A DNA stretch of 64,000 bases from Umezawaea sp036375055 (lineage in GTDB: Bacteria > Actinomycetota > Actinomycetes > Mycobacteriales > Pseudonocardiaceae), in the NCBI RefSeq assembly GCF_036375055.1, contig NZ_DASUSQ010000084.1:1-64000 (forward strand), in the 5' to 3' direction. The position numbers and the translations under genes were made by a program. The notes beneath the pieces are model-generated. The model was not told the DNA's origin, did not search any database, and worked only from the letters and a program-made list of their open reading frames with translations. How positions within the stretch are numbered: the first letter of the stretch is position 1; every line of letters starts with the position of its first letter. This document shows positions 41,490 to 51,002 of the stretch, piece after piece.

Positions 41490-41721
41490 GAACGGTCCCT
41501 TCCACGGTCACGGCTTCCGGGAAGAACGTATCGTGTCGGCCGCTCCTTCAGGTGATCGCGTGGAGCACGACAGCGCGACGGCCGCTCCGACCTTCCGCAC
41601 CACCATCCGGAGCCCGGCGGTCACAGCACCCGCCACACACCGCGACAACAGCTCTCCGGCCGCTGCCGCCGCCCCGCGACAACCAGGTCGAGCCGAGTGC
41701 GCGGCGCACCGCGGCCATCAC

Positions 41722-42528
41722 TCACGCGGTCGCGTAGAACACCACGGCCGCGGCGGTGGCCACGTTGAGGGAGTCGACGCCCGGTGCCATCGGGATGCGG
41801 ACCGCGACGTCCGCCGCGGCGATGGCCTCCTCGGTGAGACCCGGCCCCTCCGAGCCGAGCAGCACGGCGACGCGCGAGCCGCGCAGGCCCGCGTCGGCCA
41901 GGCCGACGGAACCCTCCCTCGGCGTGAGGGCCACGACCCGGAAGCCCTTCTCCCGCAGCACGTCCAACCCGCCGGGCCACGGGTCGAGCGGGGCGAACGG
42001 CACCCGCAGCACGTGGCCCATCGACACCCGGACGCTGCGCCGGTACAGCGGGTCGCTGCACCCCGGCCCCAGCAGGATGCCGTCGACACCCAGGGCGGCG
42101 GCGTTGCGGAAGATCGACCCCAGGTTCTCGTGGTCGCCCACGCCTTCCAGCACGGCCAGGCGGCGTGCGGTGGAGGCGATGTCGGCCGCGGACGGCTGGA
42201 CGGCGCGGTCGGCGGCGGCGAGCACGCCGCGGTTGAGGTGGAAGCCGACCACCTCGGCCATCAGGTCGGCGGACGCGACGTACGCGGGGGCCGGGAGGTC
42301 GCCGAGCGCCTCGATGCGCCTGCGCACGCCGAGGAACCCCCTGACCGGGAACGGCGAGGCGAGCAGCCGTTCGACCACGACGACACCCTCCGCGATCACG
42401 AGACCCCGGCCACCCGGCCGGTCAGGCCTGCGATCAGCGGTGGACAGGTCGCGGAAATCATCCAGTCGCGGGTCGGCCGGGTCGTCGATCTCGATCACCA
42501 CGGGTGGAATTCTCGCACCTCCCGCCAT
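41722..42528 (-). CDS. SpoU/TrmH-family RNA 2'-O-methyltransferase
   Basis: A 268-residue SPOUT-class methyltransferase that 2'-O-methylates rRNA or tRNA with SAM. The substrate-binding N-terminal domain includes RGLVIAEGVVVVERLLASPF near residue 42. The knotted catalytic domain has motif 1 VLEGVGDHENLGSIFRNAAA (Asn and Arg), motif 2 VAVLLGSEGPGLTEEAI and motif 3 IPMAPGVDSLNVATAAAVVF, all intact. Start ATG at 42528 lacks a clear ribosome-binding site; a GTG beginning VIEIDDPADPRLDD ten codons later is an alternative. Target base is not predictable. Confidence 0.92.
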   Translation of the reverse strand: MAGGARIPPVVIEIDDPADPRLDDFRDLSTADRRPDRPGGRGLVIAEGVVVVERLLASPFPVRGFLGVRRRIEALGDLPAPAYVASADLMAEVVGFHLNRGVLAAADRAVQPSAADIASTARRLAVLEGVGDHENLGSIFRNAAALGVDGILLGPGCSDPLYRRSVRVSMGHVLRVPFAPLDPWPGGLDVLREKGFRVVALTPREGSVGLADAGLRGSRVAVLLGSEGPGLTEEAIAAADVAVRIPMAPGVDSLNVATAAAVVFYATA

Positions 42529-42708
42529 GTGAGCCGGGCACGTAGACCAGAGGGATCAACATCCACGCGGCCAACCAGCACATCCTCGCCGACTGTTACG
42601 GCCATGTGACAGAGAGCACCGATTTGGACGCTGGCGGCCCCCTGCGGGCTGTGTCACGGTTGGCGCTCCGCTCCGCCGCCGGAGTCGCACGACCGAAGGG
42701 GAGGCGGC

Positions 42709-44202
42709 ATGGGTAGGGATGTCTCCAGCCGCACGTACACCCGTGACGATCGCCAGAGGTACCGGGAGAAGATCCAGAGGTGTCTCGAAGCACTGGCGAC
42801 GATGCTGGCGGAGGACAGCTTCTCCTTCCCGAGGCAGCAGATGGGCCTGGAGATCGAACTGGCCCTCGTCGACGACTCCATGAGACCGGCGATGGCGAAC
42901 GCGGAAGTGCTGGAGAAGATCGACGACCCGTCGTTCACGCTCGAACTCGGCCAGCAGAACCTGGAGATCAACGTCCCGCCGCGCGCGCTGGCGGGCGACG
43001 AGACCCTTGGCCTGGAAGAGGACCTGCGCGCGTCGCTCGGCGCGGCCGACGACAAGGCGAAGGACGCGGGCGCGAACCTGGTGATGATCGGTGTGCTGCC
43101 GACCCTGCGCAACGAGCACTTCGACCAGCGGTGGCTGTCCAACAGCTCGCGGTACAAGGTGCTGAACGACAGCATCTTCGCGGCGCGCGGCGAGGAAACC
43201 CTGCTGCACATGGAGGGTTCGCCGTTCACCGGCCGCACGCCGGAGAGGCTGATGAGCTACCAGGAGTCGATCCTGCCGGAGGCGGCCTGCACGTCGGTGC
43301 AGCTGCACCTCCAGGTGGCGCCCTCGGACTTCGCCGCGCACTGGAACGCGGCGCAGTGCCTGGCGGGCGTGCAGGTCGCCATCGCCGCGAACTCCCCGTT
43401 CCTGCTGGGCAAGGCGCTGTGGCACGAGACCCGCGTCCCGCTGTTCCTCCAGTCGACCGACACCCGGTCGCAGGAGCTGAAGAACCAGGGCGTGCGGCCG
43501 AGGGTGTGGTTCGGCGAGCGCTGGATCACCTCGATCTTCGACCTGTTCGAGGAGAACGCCCGCTACTTCCCCGCGCTGCTGCCGGAGACCGACGAGGAGA
43601 ACCCCGTCGAGCTGCTGGCGGCGGGCGGGACGCCGGAGCTGGCGGAGCTGCGGCTGCACAACGGCACGGTCTGGCGCTGGAACCGGCCGGTGTACGACGT
43701 GGTCGACGGCGTTCCGCACCTGCGCATCGAGAACCGCGTGCTGCCCGCGGGCCCGACCGTGCTGGACATCGTGGCCAACGCGGCGTTCTTCTACGGGGCC
43801 CAGCGGGCGCTGGTCGACCAGGAACGTCCACTGTGGACCCAGATGTCGTTCCACGCCGCGGAGGAGAACCTCTACACCGGTTCGCGGCACGGCATGAACG
43901 CGCAGCTGTACTGGCCGGGCATCGGCTGGGTGCCGCCGGACGAGCTGGTGCTGCGCAGGCTCCTGCCGATGGCGCACGACGGGCTGCGCGCGTGCGGCGT
44001 GTCCGACGAGGCCCGCGAGCGGTACCTCGGCGTGGTCGAGCAGCGCTGCCTAGCCCGGCGCACGGGCTCGTCGTGGCAGCGCGACACGGTGCTGCGCTTG
44101 GAGGAGCGCGGCGCCGATCGCGGAACCGCGCTCACCGGGATGCTGGAGCGGTACGTGGAACTCATGCACGGGGGAGGGCCCGTGCACACCTGGCCGGTCT
44201 GA
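42709..44202 (+). CDS. Glutamate-cysteine ligase family 2 (GCS2) protein
   Basis: A 497-residue member of the carboxylate-amine/glutamate-cysteine ligase family. QMGLEIELALVDDSMRPAMA near residue 44 (Glu-x-Glu metal site), TLELGQQNLEINVPPRAL, ACTSVQLHLQVAPSDFAAHW (strand with the substrate-binding pattern), AIAANSPFLLGK and SRHGMNAQLYWPGIGW are features of the GCS2 fold. In actinomycetes such proteins are often annotated as glutamate-cysteine ligase although mycothiol replaces glutathione, so the true substrate is unsure. ATG at 42709 preceded by GGGGAGGCGG. Monocistronic. Confidence 0.88.
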   Translation: MGRDVSSRTYTRDDRQRYREKIQRCLEALATMLAEDSFSFPRQQMGLEIELALVDDSMRPAMANAEVLEKIDDPSFTLELGQQNLEINVPPRALAGDETLGLEEDLRASLGAADDKAKDAGANLVMIGVLPTLRNEHFDQRWLSNSSRYKVLNDSIFAARGEETLLHMEGSPFTGRTPERLMSYQESILPEAACTSVQLHLQVAPSDFAAHWNAAQCLAGVQVAIAANSPFLLGKALWHETRVPLFLQSTDTRSQELKNQGVRPRVWFGERWITSIFDLFEENARYFPALLPETDEENPVELLAAGGTPELAELRLHNGTVWRWNRPVYDVVDGVPHLRIENRVLPAGPTVLDIVANAAFFYGAQRALVDQERPLWTQMSFHAAEENLYTGSRHGMNAQLYWPGIGWVPPDELVLRRLLPMAHDGLRACGVSDEARERYLGVVEQRCLARRTGSSWQRDTVLRLEERGADRGTALTGMLERYVELMHGGGPVHTWPV

Positions 44203-44227
44203 CCTCGAACGCCGGGGCCGCCGCCCG

Positions 44228-44638
44228 CTAGCGGCGGCGACCCGACTTCAGCGGCGCCACGTCGGCGCCGTCGTGGGAGCTGCGGCAGTCGTCCGGGGTC
44301 ACGGCCTCGACCGCGAGGGTCAGCATCCCCTTGACGCCGGTGTAGATGGACTCGCCGCAGGAGGCCAGCGAGGTGTGCACCCGGTTGGAGTCGGAGAAGT
44401 CGCGCTCGTCCTTGACGCGCTTCTTGCCCGCCTCCTCCGGCTTGGTGGCGCTGCGGAGGTTCACCTCCAGCCAGGCGGCGACCTCCGCGGGCGTGCTCAG
44501 CACCTCTTCCGGGGTGCGTTCCAGCCGTTCCGCCCGAGGTGAGGCGTGGTCGAGCGAGGTGTGCTCGACGTAGGCGTGCCAGTGCGTGTTGCGCATGGAC
44601 CAGGTCTGTTCGACAGGCCAGTCCTCCTCGGTGCTCAT
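44228..44638 (-). CDS. Uncharacterised small protein
   Basis: A 136-residue hydrophilic protein, beginning MSTEEDWPVEQTWSMRNTHW, with RTPEEVLSTPAEVAAWLEVN in the middle and ASCGESIYTGVKGMLTLAVE near residue 105, ending in KSGRRR. No family recognised. ATG at 44638 follows a nearby AGAGG. The gene starts only four bases after the ABC-F stop in the same direction, so it is the second gene of that operon and may relate to it only by position. Confidence 0.7.
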   Translation of the reverse strand: MSTEEDWPVEQTWSMRNTHWHAYVEHTSLDHASPRAERLERTPEEVLSTPAEVAAWLEVNLRSATKPEEAGKKRVKDERDFSDSNRVHTSLASCGESIYTGVKGMLTLAVEAVTPDDCRSSHDGADVAPLKSGRRR

Positions 44639-44642
44639 CCTC

Positions 44643-46292
<1,650 letters not shown>

Positions 46293-46382
46293 GGGTCGAC
46301 CGTTCCAGCCGCGGGTGCACCGGGCAACCGAGTTTCCGCCCGGGATCGGTCCCACCCTCGCACACCGAGCTTGATGCCAGTA

Positions 46383-46407
46383 AGTTGCAACTAATAGATA
46401 GTTGCAA
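46383..46407. promoter_or_regulatory. Two TTGCAA palindromes in the superoxide dismutase promoter
   Basis: TTGCAA occurs at 46385-46390 (within the palindrome AGTTGCAACT) and at 46402-46407, with 11 bases between. The nickel regulator Nur of Streptomyces binds tTGCaa-N5-ttGCAA at the sodF promoter, so this is a Nur-box-like site with wider spacing. It lies 23-47 bases before the sod start. Confidence 0.45.
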
Positions 46408-46429
46408 AAAGCTGAAGGGGAGAGCCGCG

Positions 46430-47059
46430 ATGGCCCCGTACGTGCTGCCGGATCTGGACTACGACTACGCCGATCTGGAGCCCGCGATCATCGGCGAGAT
46501 CAACGAGCTGCACCACGGCAAGCACCACGCCGCGTACGTGAAGGGCGCGAACGACACGCTGGAGCAGATCGACGAGGCCCGCGACAAGGAGAACCTCGGC
46601 TCGATCGTCGGCCTGGAGACCACGCTCGCGTTCCACCTCGCCGGGCACGCGCTGCACCAGGTGTGGTGGAAGAACCTCAGCCCGAACGGCGGCGACAAGC
46701 CGGTCGGCGAGCTGGCGGCGGCGGTGGACGAGTTCTTCGGCTCGTTCGACAAGCTGCGCCTCCAGCTCAACGCCGCCGCGAGCTCGATCCAGGGGTCGGG
46801 CTGGGGCATCCTCGCCTGGGAGCCGGTCGGGCAGCGGTTGATCACGCAGCAGCTGAAGGACCACCACTCCAACCTGTCGATCGCGACCACGCCGCTGCTG
46901 GCGTTCGACATCTGGGAGCACGCGTACTACCTCCAGTACCGCAACCTGAAGGTGGACTACATCAACGCGCTGTGGAACATCGTCGACTGGGACGACGTGA
47001 ACGCGCGCTTCGAGGCGGCGCGGGCCGGGCAGAACGGGCTGCTGCTCCCCACCGCCTGA
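46430..47059 (+). CDS. sodA: Superoxide dismutase, Fe/Mn type
   Basis: A 209-residue cytoplasmic Fe/Mn superoxide dismutase that dismutates superoxide to oxygen and hydrogen peroxide. Metal ligands are visible: His in INELHHGKHHAAYVKGAND (near 28), His in FHLAGHALHQVWWKNLSPNG (near 75), and Asp-x-x-x-His in LLAFDIWEHAYYLQYRN (near 165). Metal specificity (Fe or Mn) cannot be settled. Start ATG at 46430 follows AAGGGGAGA and gives APYVLPDLDYDYADLEPAI, the family N terminus. Promoter has a double TTGCAA motif; two hairpins follow the stop. Confidence 0.95.
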   Translation: MAPYVLPDLDYDYADLEPAIIGEINELHHGKHHAAYVKGANDTLEQIDEARDKENLGSIVGLETTLAFHLAGHALHQVWWKNLSPNGGDKPVGELAAAVDEFFGSFDKLRLQLNAAASSIQGSGWGILAWEPVGQRLITQQLKDHHSNLSIATTPLLAFDIWEHAYYLQYRNLKVDYINALWNIVDWDDVNARFEAARAGQNGLLLPTA

Positions 47060-47087
47060 CAGGACTCGGCAGTGGGTGCTCCGACAA

Positions 47088-47113
47088 GCCGACGCTGCCG
47101 ATCGGGAGCGTCG
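47088..47113 (+). terminator. First hairpin after sodA
   Basis: CCGACGCT (47088-47095) and AGCGTCGG (47106-47113) form an 8-bp stem about 30 bases past the sod stop. Confidence 0.6.
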
Positions 47114-47160
47114 GGGTGCCGCGCGGAATGCGGTGCCCCGGCACTCCCGGACCACATAAC

Positions 47161-47206
47161 GACGAGGCCCCGCCCCCGGCGGTACGACCGGGGGCGGGGC
47201 CTCGTC
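47161..47206. terminator. Strong 19-bp hairpin after sodA
   Basis: A perfect 19-bp stem (47161-47179 with 47188-47206; core GAGGCCCCGCCCCCGG) and an 8-base loop. It can end transcription from either side: sodA on the plus strand and any transcript starting from the iron box on the minus strand. Confidence 0.9.
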
Positions 47207-47248
47207 TGTTCCCGAACTGACTGCCACTCCCACCACGAAGTGACGAGA

Positions 47249-47268
47249 CTTAGGTTAGCCTAAGCTCT
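47249..47268. promoter_or_regulatory. Iron box (IdeR/DmdR-type operator), no gene downstream
   Basis: TTAGGTTAGCCTAAGCTCT at 47250-47268 matches 16 of 19 positions of the DtxR/IdeR consensus TTAGGTTAGSCTAACCTAA, and CTTAGG/CCTAAG form a perfect inverted repeat at 47249-47264. It sits between two terminator hairpins in the gap between the convergent sodA and MFS genes, so no annotated coding gene lies directly downstream in either direction. Confidence 0.75.
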
Positions 47269-47297
47269 CTCACTTGGGAAGCGGGTAGCCCGAAAGT

Positions 47298-47322
47298 GTG
47301 CGGGAGAAGTTCGTTCCCGCAC
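47298..47322. terminator. Terminator of the MarR/MFS operon
   Basis: GTGCGGGA (47298-47305) and TCCCGCAC (47315-47322) form an 8-bp stem, 18 bases past the MFS stop on the minus strand. On the plus strand it would end a short transcript beginning at the iron box. Confidence 0.7.
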
Positions 47323-47339
47323 CTCGGAGGCCTGCGGAT

Positions 47340-48671
47340 CTACGTGCGGCGGTTGCGGACCGGGAACTTCGGCAGCACCAGGCCGCCGCGGCGGACCAGG
47401 ACGGCGTAGCCGACCAGCGCCGTGACGATCGAGATGACGCCGCCCGCCACCAGCGGGGCCCGGCCGGTGAAGTGCTCGGCCAGCCAGCCCATCACCGGGC
47501 CGCCCACCGGCGTGCCGCCGAGGAACACCAGCATGTAGAGGCCCATCACCCGACCGCGCATGGCCGGTGCCACCGACATCTGCACGGTGGCGTTGGCGGT
47601 GGTCGTGAACGTCATCATCGCGATGCCGACCGGGATCAGCATCAGGCCGACGGTGATGAGGTTCGGCATCAGGCCTGCCGCGACCTCCAGGAAGCCGAAC
47701 GCCAGCGCGCCGCCGATCAGCAGCCCGAGCCGGGGCTTGCCCCGCGTGCTGCGCTTGGCCGCGAGCGTCGCCCCGGCGAGGGTGCCGACGGCGAGCAGCG
47801 TCGTCAGCAGGCCGTACGCGTCGGCGTTGCCGCCGAACACGTTGCGGGCCATCACCGCCAGGGTGAGGAAGAAGTTCAGGCCGAACGTGGAGATGAAGAA
47901 GACCAGCACCAGCAGGATCACCAGGTCCGGCCGACCCTTCACGTACCGCAGCCCCTCGCGCAGCTGCCCGCGCTCGCGGGGCACGGGCACGGAGCGGTGC
48001 AGGCGGGAGACGTCCATCAGCAGCAGCCCGCCGATCACGGCGACGAACGAGGCCGCGTTGATCAGGAACATCCAGCCGGTGCCGATGAGGGTGATGCCGA
48101 CGCCCGCGACGGCGGGGCCGACCATGCGGGCCAGGTTGAAGGTCATCGAGTTGAGCGCCACGGCGTTCGGCAGCTGGTCCTTGCCGACCATCTCGATCAC
48201 GAACGACTGCCGCACCGGCGTTTCCGTCGCCGAGACGCAGCCGAGCAGCAGGCACAGCAGGTACACGTGCCACAGCTCCGCGAGCCCCGTGACGTCCAGC
48301 AGCCCCAGCGTCAGCGCGCACAGCGCCAGGCCGGTCTCCAGCACCAGCAGCAGCTTGCGCTTGTCCATCCGGTCCGCGAGGACGCCCGCGTAGAGCGAGA
48401 ACACGAGGGTGGGCGCGAACTGGAGCGCGGCGGCGATGCCCAGCGCCACCGGGCTGCCGCCGGACAGCTCCAGCACGAGCCAGTCCTGGGCGACGCGCTG
48501 CATCCACACGCCGATGAGGGAGACGACCTGGCCGGACGCGTAGAACCGGTAGTTGCGGACCTTGAGGGACTCGAACATGCCGGAGCGCTTCGGTGCCTTC
48601 TCCCGCGGGGGAGGTAGCGCGATGTCCCGGTCGATCCGATCCGTCTCGCTACCACCCGCGTAAGCCGGCAC
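47340..48671 (-). CDS. MFS transporter regulated by MarR
   Basis: A 443-residue major facilitator with about 12 helices and a 30-residue hydrophilic N terminus. MFESLKVRNYRFYASGQVVS starts the transporter core, the loop 2-3 motif is YAGVLADRMDKRKLLLVLETG, and LNSMTFNLARMVGPAVAGVG is typical of helix 5 in EntS/MFS efflux proteins. Drug or siderophore export is likely; substrate unknown. ATG at 48671, four bases after the marR stop in the same direction: a MarR/MFS operon. A hairpin follows the stop. Confidence 0.93.
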   Translation of the reverse strand: MPAYAGGSETDRIDRDIALPPPREKAPKRSGMFESLKVRNYRFYASGQVVSLIGVWMQRVAQDWLVLELSGGSPVALGIAAALQFAPTLVFSLYAGVLADRMDKRKLLLVLETGLALCALTLGLLDVTGLAELWHVYLLCLLLGCVSATETPVRQSFVIEMVGKDQLPNAVALNSMTFNLARMVGPAVAGVGITLIGTGWMFLINAASFVAVIGGLLLMDVSRLHRSVPVPRERGQLREGLRYVKGRPDLVILLVLVFFISTFGLNFFLTLAVMARNVFGGNADAYGLLTTLLAVGTLAGATLAAKRSTRGKPRLGLLIGGALAFGFLEVAAGLMPNLITVGLMLIPVGIAMMTFTTTANATVQMSVAPAMRGRVMGLYMLVFLGGTPVGGPVMGWLAEHFTGRAPLVAGGVISIVTALVGYAVLVRRGGLVLPKFPVRNRRT

Positions 48672-48675
48672 CTTG

Positions 48676-49107
48676 TTACTGCCCCGCCATCCTGTCGATG
48701 ATCTCCGCCGCGCGGGAGAGGAGTTCCCGCTCTTCCGCCGTCAGTTCAGCCAAGCGCTTGTCGAGCCAGGCTTCCCTGGCCCCCACCTCTTCGTTCACGA
48801 ACGCGAGACCGGACTCGCTGAGCTGCACGATGGCCTGGCGGCCGTCGGTGGGGTGAGGCCTGCGGGTCGCGAAGCCGAACTCCTCCAGCGCGGCTATCAC
48901 CCTGGTCATCGACGGGGGCTGGACGCCTTCCTTGGCGGCCAGCTCGCCGGGCGTCAGCGGCCCGCACTTGTGCAGTGTGGACAGCGCCGAGACCTGCGTG
49001 AGGGTGATCGACGAATTGGTGCGCTGGGCGCGGAGCCTGCGGTTGAGCCGAACGACGGCGAGCCTCAACCTGCTCGCCAGTCCCTGCTCCCCCACGATGT
49101 CCGTCAC
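48676..49107 (-). CDS. MarR-family transcriptional regulator
   Basis: A 143-residue winged-helix regulator of the MarR family. Dimerisation and wing regions are clear: LASRLRLAVVRLNRRLRAQR near the start, LTQVSALSTLHKCGPLTPGE, LAAKEGVQPPSMTRVIAALE (recognition helix) and RRPHPTDGRQAIVQLSESG (wing). Start GTG at 49107 is chosen because TATGCT (49114-49119, minus strand) ends six bases before it, which suits a leaderless mRNA; GTG at 49125 would add six residues. It is upstream of, and four bases from, the MFS gene it likely represses. Confidence 0.92.
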   Translation of the reverse strand: MTDIVGEQGLASRLRLAVVRLNRRLRAQRTNSSITLTQVSALSTLHKCGPLTPGELAAKEGVQPPSMTRVIAALEEFGFATRRPHPTDGRQAIVQLSESGLAFVNEEVGAREAWLDKRLAELTAEERELLSRAAEIIDRMAGQ

Positions 49108-49113
49108 GTAGTT

Positions 49114-49119
49114 AGCATA
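49114..49119 (-). promoter_or_regulatory. -10 hexamer of a likely leaderless marR transcript
   Basis: TATGCT on the minus strand fits the TANNNT actinobacterial -10 pattern and ends six bases before the GTG at 49107, so transcription would begin at the start codon. The preceding GTGAGG and TAGTTAGC-type bases may also hold the MarR site. Confidence 0.5.
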
Positions 49120-49165
49120 CCTCACGATATGAACCTCCGCGCCCGTCCGAGTGGCCGAATCGGAC

Positions 49166-50650
49166 TTACGCCCCGAACAGGGCCCGGATGGGGCCGATGG
49201 CGAAGTACACGACGAACGCCGCCGCGACCACCCACATGAGCGGGTGCACGCTCCTGGCCCGACCCGTCAGCGCCCGCAGCAGCACGTAGCTGACGAAGCC
49301 CGCGCCGATGCCGTTGGCGATCGAGTAGGTGAACGGCATCACGACGATGGTGAGGAACGCGGGCAGCGCGATGGAGAAGTCGCCGAAGTCGATTTCCTTG
49401 ACCTGCATCATCATCAGCGCGCCGACGATGACCAGCGCGGGCGCGGCGGCCTCGACCGGCACCACCGCGTACAGCGGTGTCAGGAACATCGCGGCGAGGA
49501 ACAGCAGCCCCGTCACGACGTTCGCCAGGCCCGTGCGCGCCCCCTCGGCGATGCCGGAGGCGGACTCGATGTAGACCGTGTTCGACGACGAGGACGCCGC
49601 ACCGCCCGCGACCGCGCCGACGCCGTCGACGAACAGGGCCTTGTTGACGTTCGGCAACTGGCCCTCCCGGTCGATCAGACCGGCCTCCTTGCCGAGCCCC
49701 GTCATCGTGCCGACGGTGTCGAAGAAGTCGGTCAGCACGAGCGTGAACACCAGCAGCGCGCAGGTGATCGCGGGCACGCGGGTCCACGCCCCGAAGGAGA
49801 CCTCACCGACGAGCGACAGGTCGGGGAGGCTGAGGAACTCGCTCGGCAGGGCCGGGTAGCCGAGGTTCCAGCCGAGCGGGTCGACGCCCTTCGACGGGCC
49901 CGCGTGGAAGACGGCCTCGACCACGATGGACAGCACCGTCGCCGACAGCACGCCGATGAGGATCGCGCCCTTCACCCTGCGGGCGAACAGGATGCCGGTG
50001 ACGAGCAGGCCGACCACGAACACCAGCGTCGGCCACGACGCGATCGAGCCGTTGATGCCGAGGCCCACCGGGACGGTCGTGCCCGCGGCGTCGGGGAGCC
50101 TGCGCACGAAGCCCGCGTCGACCAGGCCGATGAAGCAGATGAACAGGCCGATGCCGACCGCGATGGCCGCCTTCAGCTCGTTCGGCACGGCGTTGAACAC
50201 CGCCTGCCTCACCCCGGTCACCACCAGGAGCAGCACGACCAGGCCGTTCAGCACGACCAGGCCCATCGCCTCGGGCCAGGTCATCTGGGGCACGATCGTG
50301 ACCGCCACGAACGTGTTGATGCCCAGGCCGGTGGCCATCGCGAACGGCAGGTTCGCGACCAGGCCGAAGAGGATGGTCATCACGCCCGCGACCAGCGCCG
50401 TCACCGCCGCGACCTGGGTGACCGGCAGGATCGCGCCGAGCACGTCCTTCTTCGCCCCGGCGTCGTCGGCCGCGAAGCTGCCCAGGATCAACGGGTTCAG
50501 CACCACGATGTACGCCATCGTCACGAACGTGACCAGTCCGCCGCGCAGCTCCCGCGAAACGGTCGAGCCGCGTTCGGAGATCTTGAAGAAACCGTCGAGC
50601 TTCGAAGGTGGCGGCGTCGTCGACTCCGCGGACGTCCCTCGGGTGGCCAT
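49166..50650 (-). CDS. NCS2-family purine/xanthine/uracil permease
   Basis: A 494-residue permease of the NCS2 (AzgA-like) family with about 13-14 hydrophobic segments. SERGSTVSRELRGGLVTFVT precedes helix 1, then LPFAMATGLGINTFVAVTIV (near residue 115) is the family's TM3 signature, and LVLTDFFDTVGTMTGLGKEA near 300 is diagnostic for AzgA-like hypoxanthine/guanine/adenine permeases; VYIESASGIAEGARTGLANV follows. It likely imports a purine base by proton symport. ATG at 50650. Divergent from DUF2530. Confidence 0.94.
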   Translation of the reverse strand: MATRGTSAESTTPPPSKLDGFFKISERGSTVSRELRGGLVTFVTMAYIVVLNPLILGSFAADDAGAKKDVLGAILPVTQVAAVTALVAGVMTILFGLVANLPFAMATGLGINTFVAVTIVPQMTWPEAMGLVVLNGLVVLLLVVTGVRQAVFNAVPNELKAAIAVGIGLFICFIGLVDAGFVRRLPDAAGTTVPVGLGINGSIASWPTLVFVVGLLVTGILFARRVKGAILIGVLSATVLSIVVEAVFHAGPSKGVDPLGWNLGYPALPSEFLSLPDLSLVGEVSFGAWTRVPAITCALLVFTLVLTDFFDTVGTMTGLGKEAGLIDREGQLPNVNKALFVDGVGAVAGGAASSSSNTVYIESASGIAEGARTGLANVVTGLLFLAAMFLTPLYAVVPVEAAAPALVIVGALMMMQVKEIDFGDFSIALPAFLTIVVMPFTYSIANGIGAGFVSYVLLRALTGRARSVHPLMWVVAAAFVVYFAIGPIRALFGA

Positions 50651-50727
50651 GTCTACCCCAATCGGTACCTGGACCGGTGCCCGGTGAGCGTGCCCGATCC
50701 TTGTTTCCGGGAGGTAGCCTGCCTGAC

Positions 50728-50991
50728 GTGGCCGAACAGTCCGAACACGACTCGCTGCCGAGTCCTCCCCCGCTGCCCGCGAGGCTGGCCGACCCCGTGC
50801 CCACCATCCTCGGCGGCACGGCGGTGTGGGCTCTGGCCTTCCTCTACTTCCTGGTCTTCGACGTGGACAACACCCTGTGGCTGTGGTGCTGCTTCACGGG
50901 CATGGTGCTCGGGATCCTGGGGTACGGCCTGTTCGCGTGGCAGCGCCGGGCCGCGCGCCGCGGGTCGCGGGGCGCGCAGACCGGTTTCTGA
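50728..50991 (+). CDS. DUF2530 membrane protein
   Basis: An 87-residue protein with a short charged N terminus (AEQSEHDSLPSPPPLPARLA), two transmembrane helices (about 28-46 and 52-70) and a basic C terminus. It matches the actinobacterial DUF2530 pattern as I know it, including LADPVPTILGGTAVWALAFL. GTG at 50728 with GGGAGGTAG upstream. Function unknown. Convergent with the sacsin-like gene, 11 bases away. Confidence 0.85.
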   Translation: MAEQSEHDSLPSPPPLPARLADPVPTILGGTAVWALAFLYFLVFDVDNTLWLWCCFTGMVLGILGYGLFAWQRRAARRGSRGAQTGF

Positions 50992-51002
50992 CCGGCCGGT
51001 CC

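Noticed and set aside
41490..41721. Hidden gene between DUF2537 and the SpoU methylase
   Set aside because: No frame gives a protein-like sequence or a ribosome-binding site; it most likely holds the DUF2537 promoter and the 3' region of the methylase gene.
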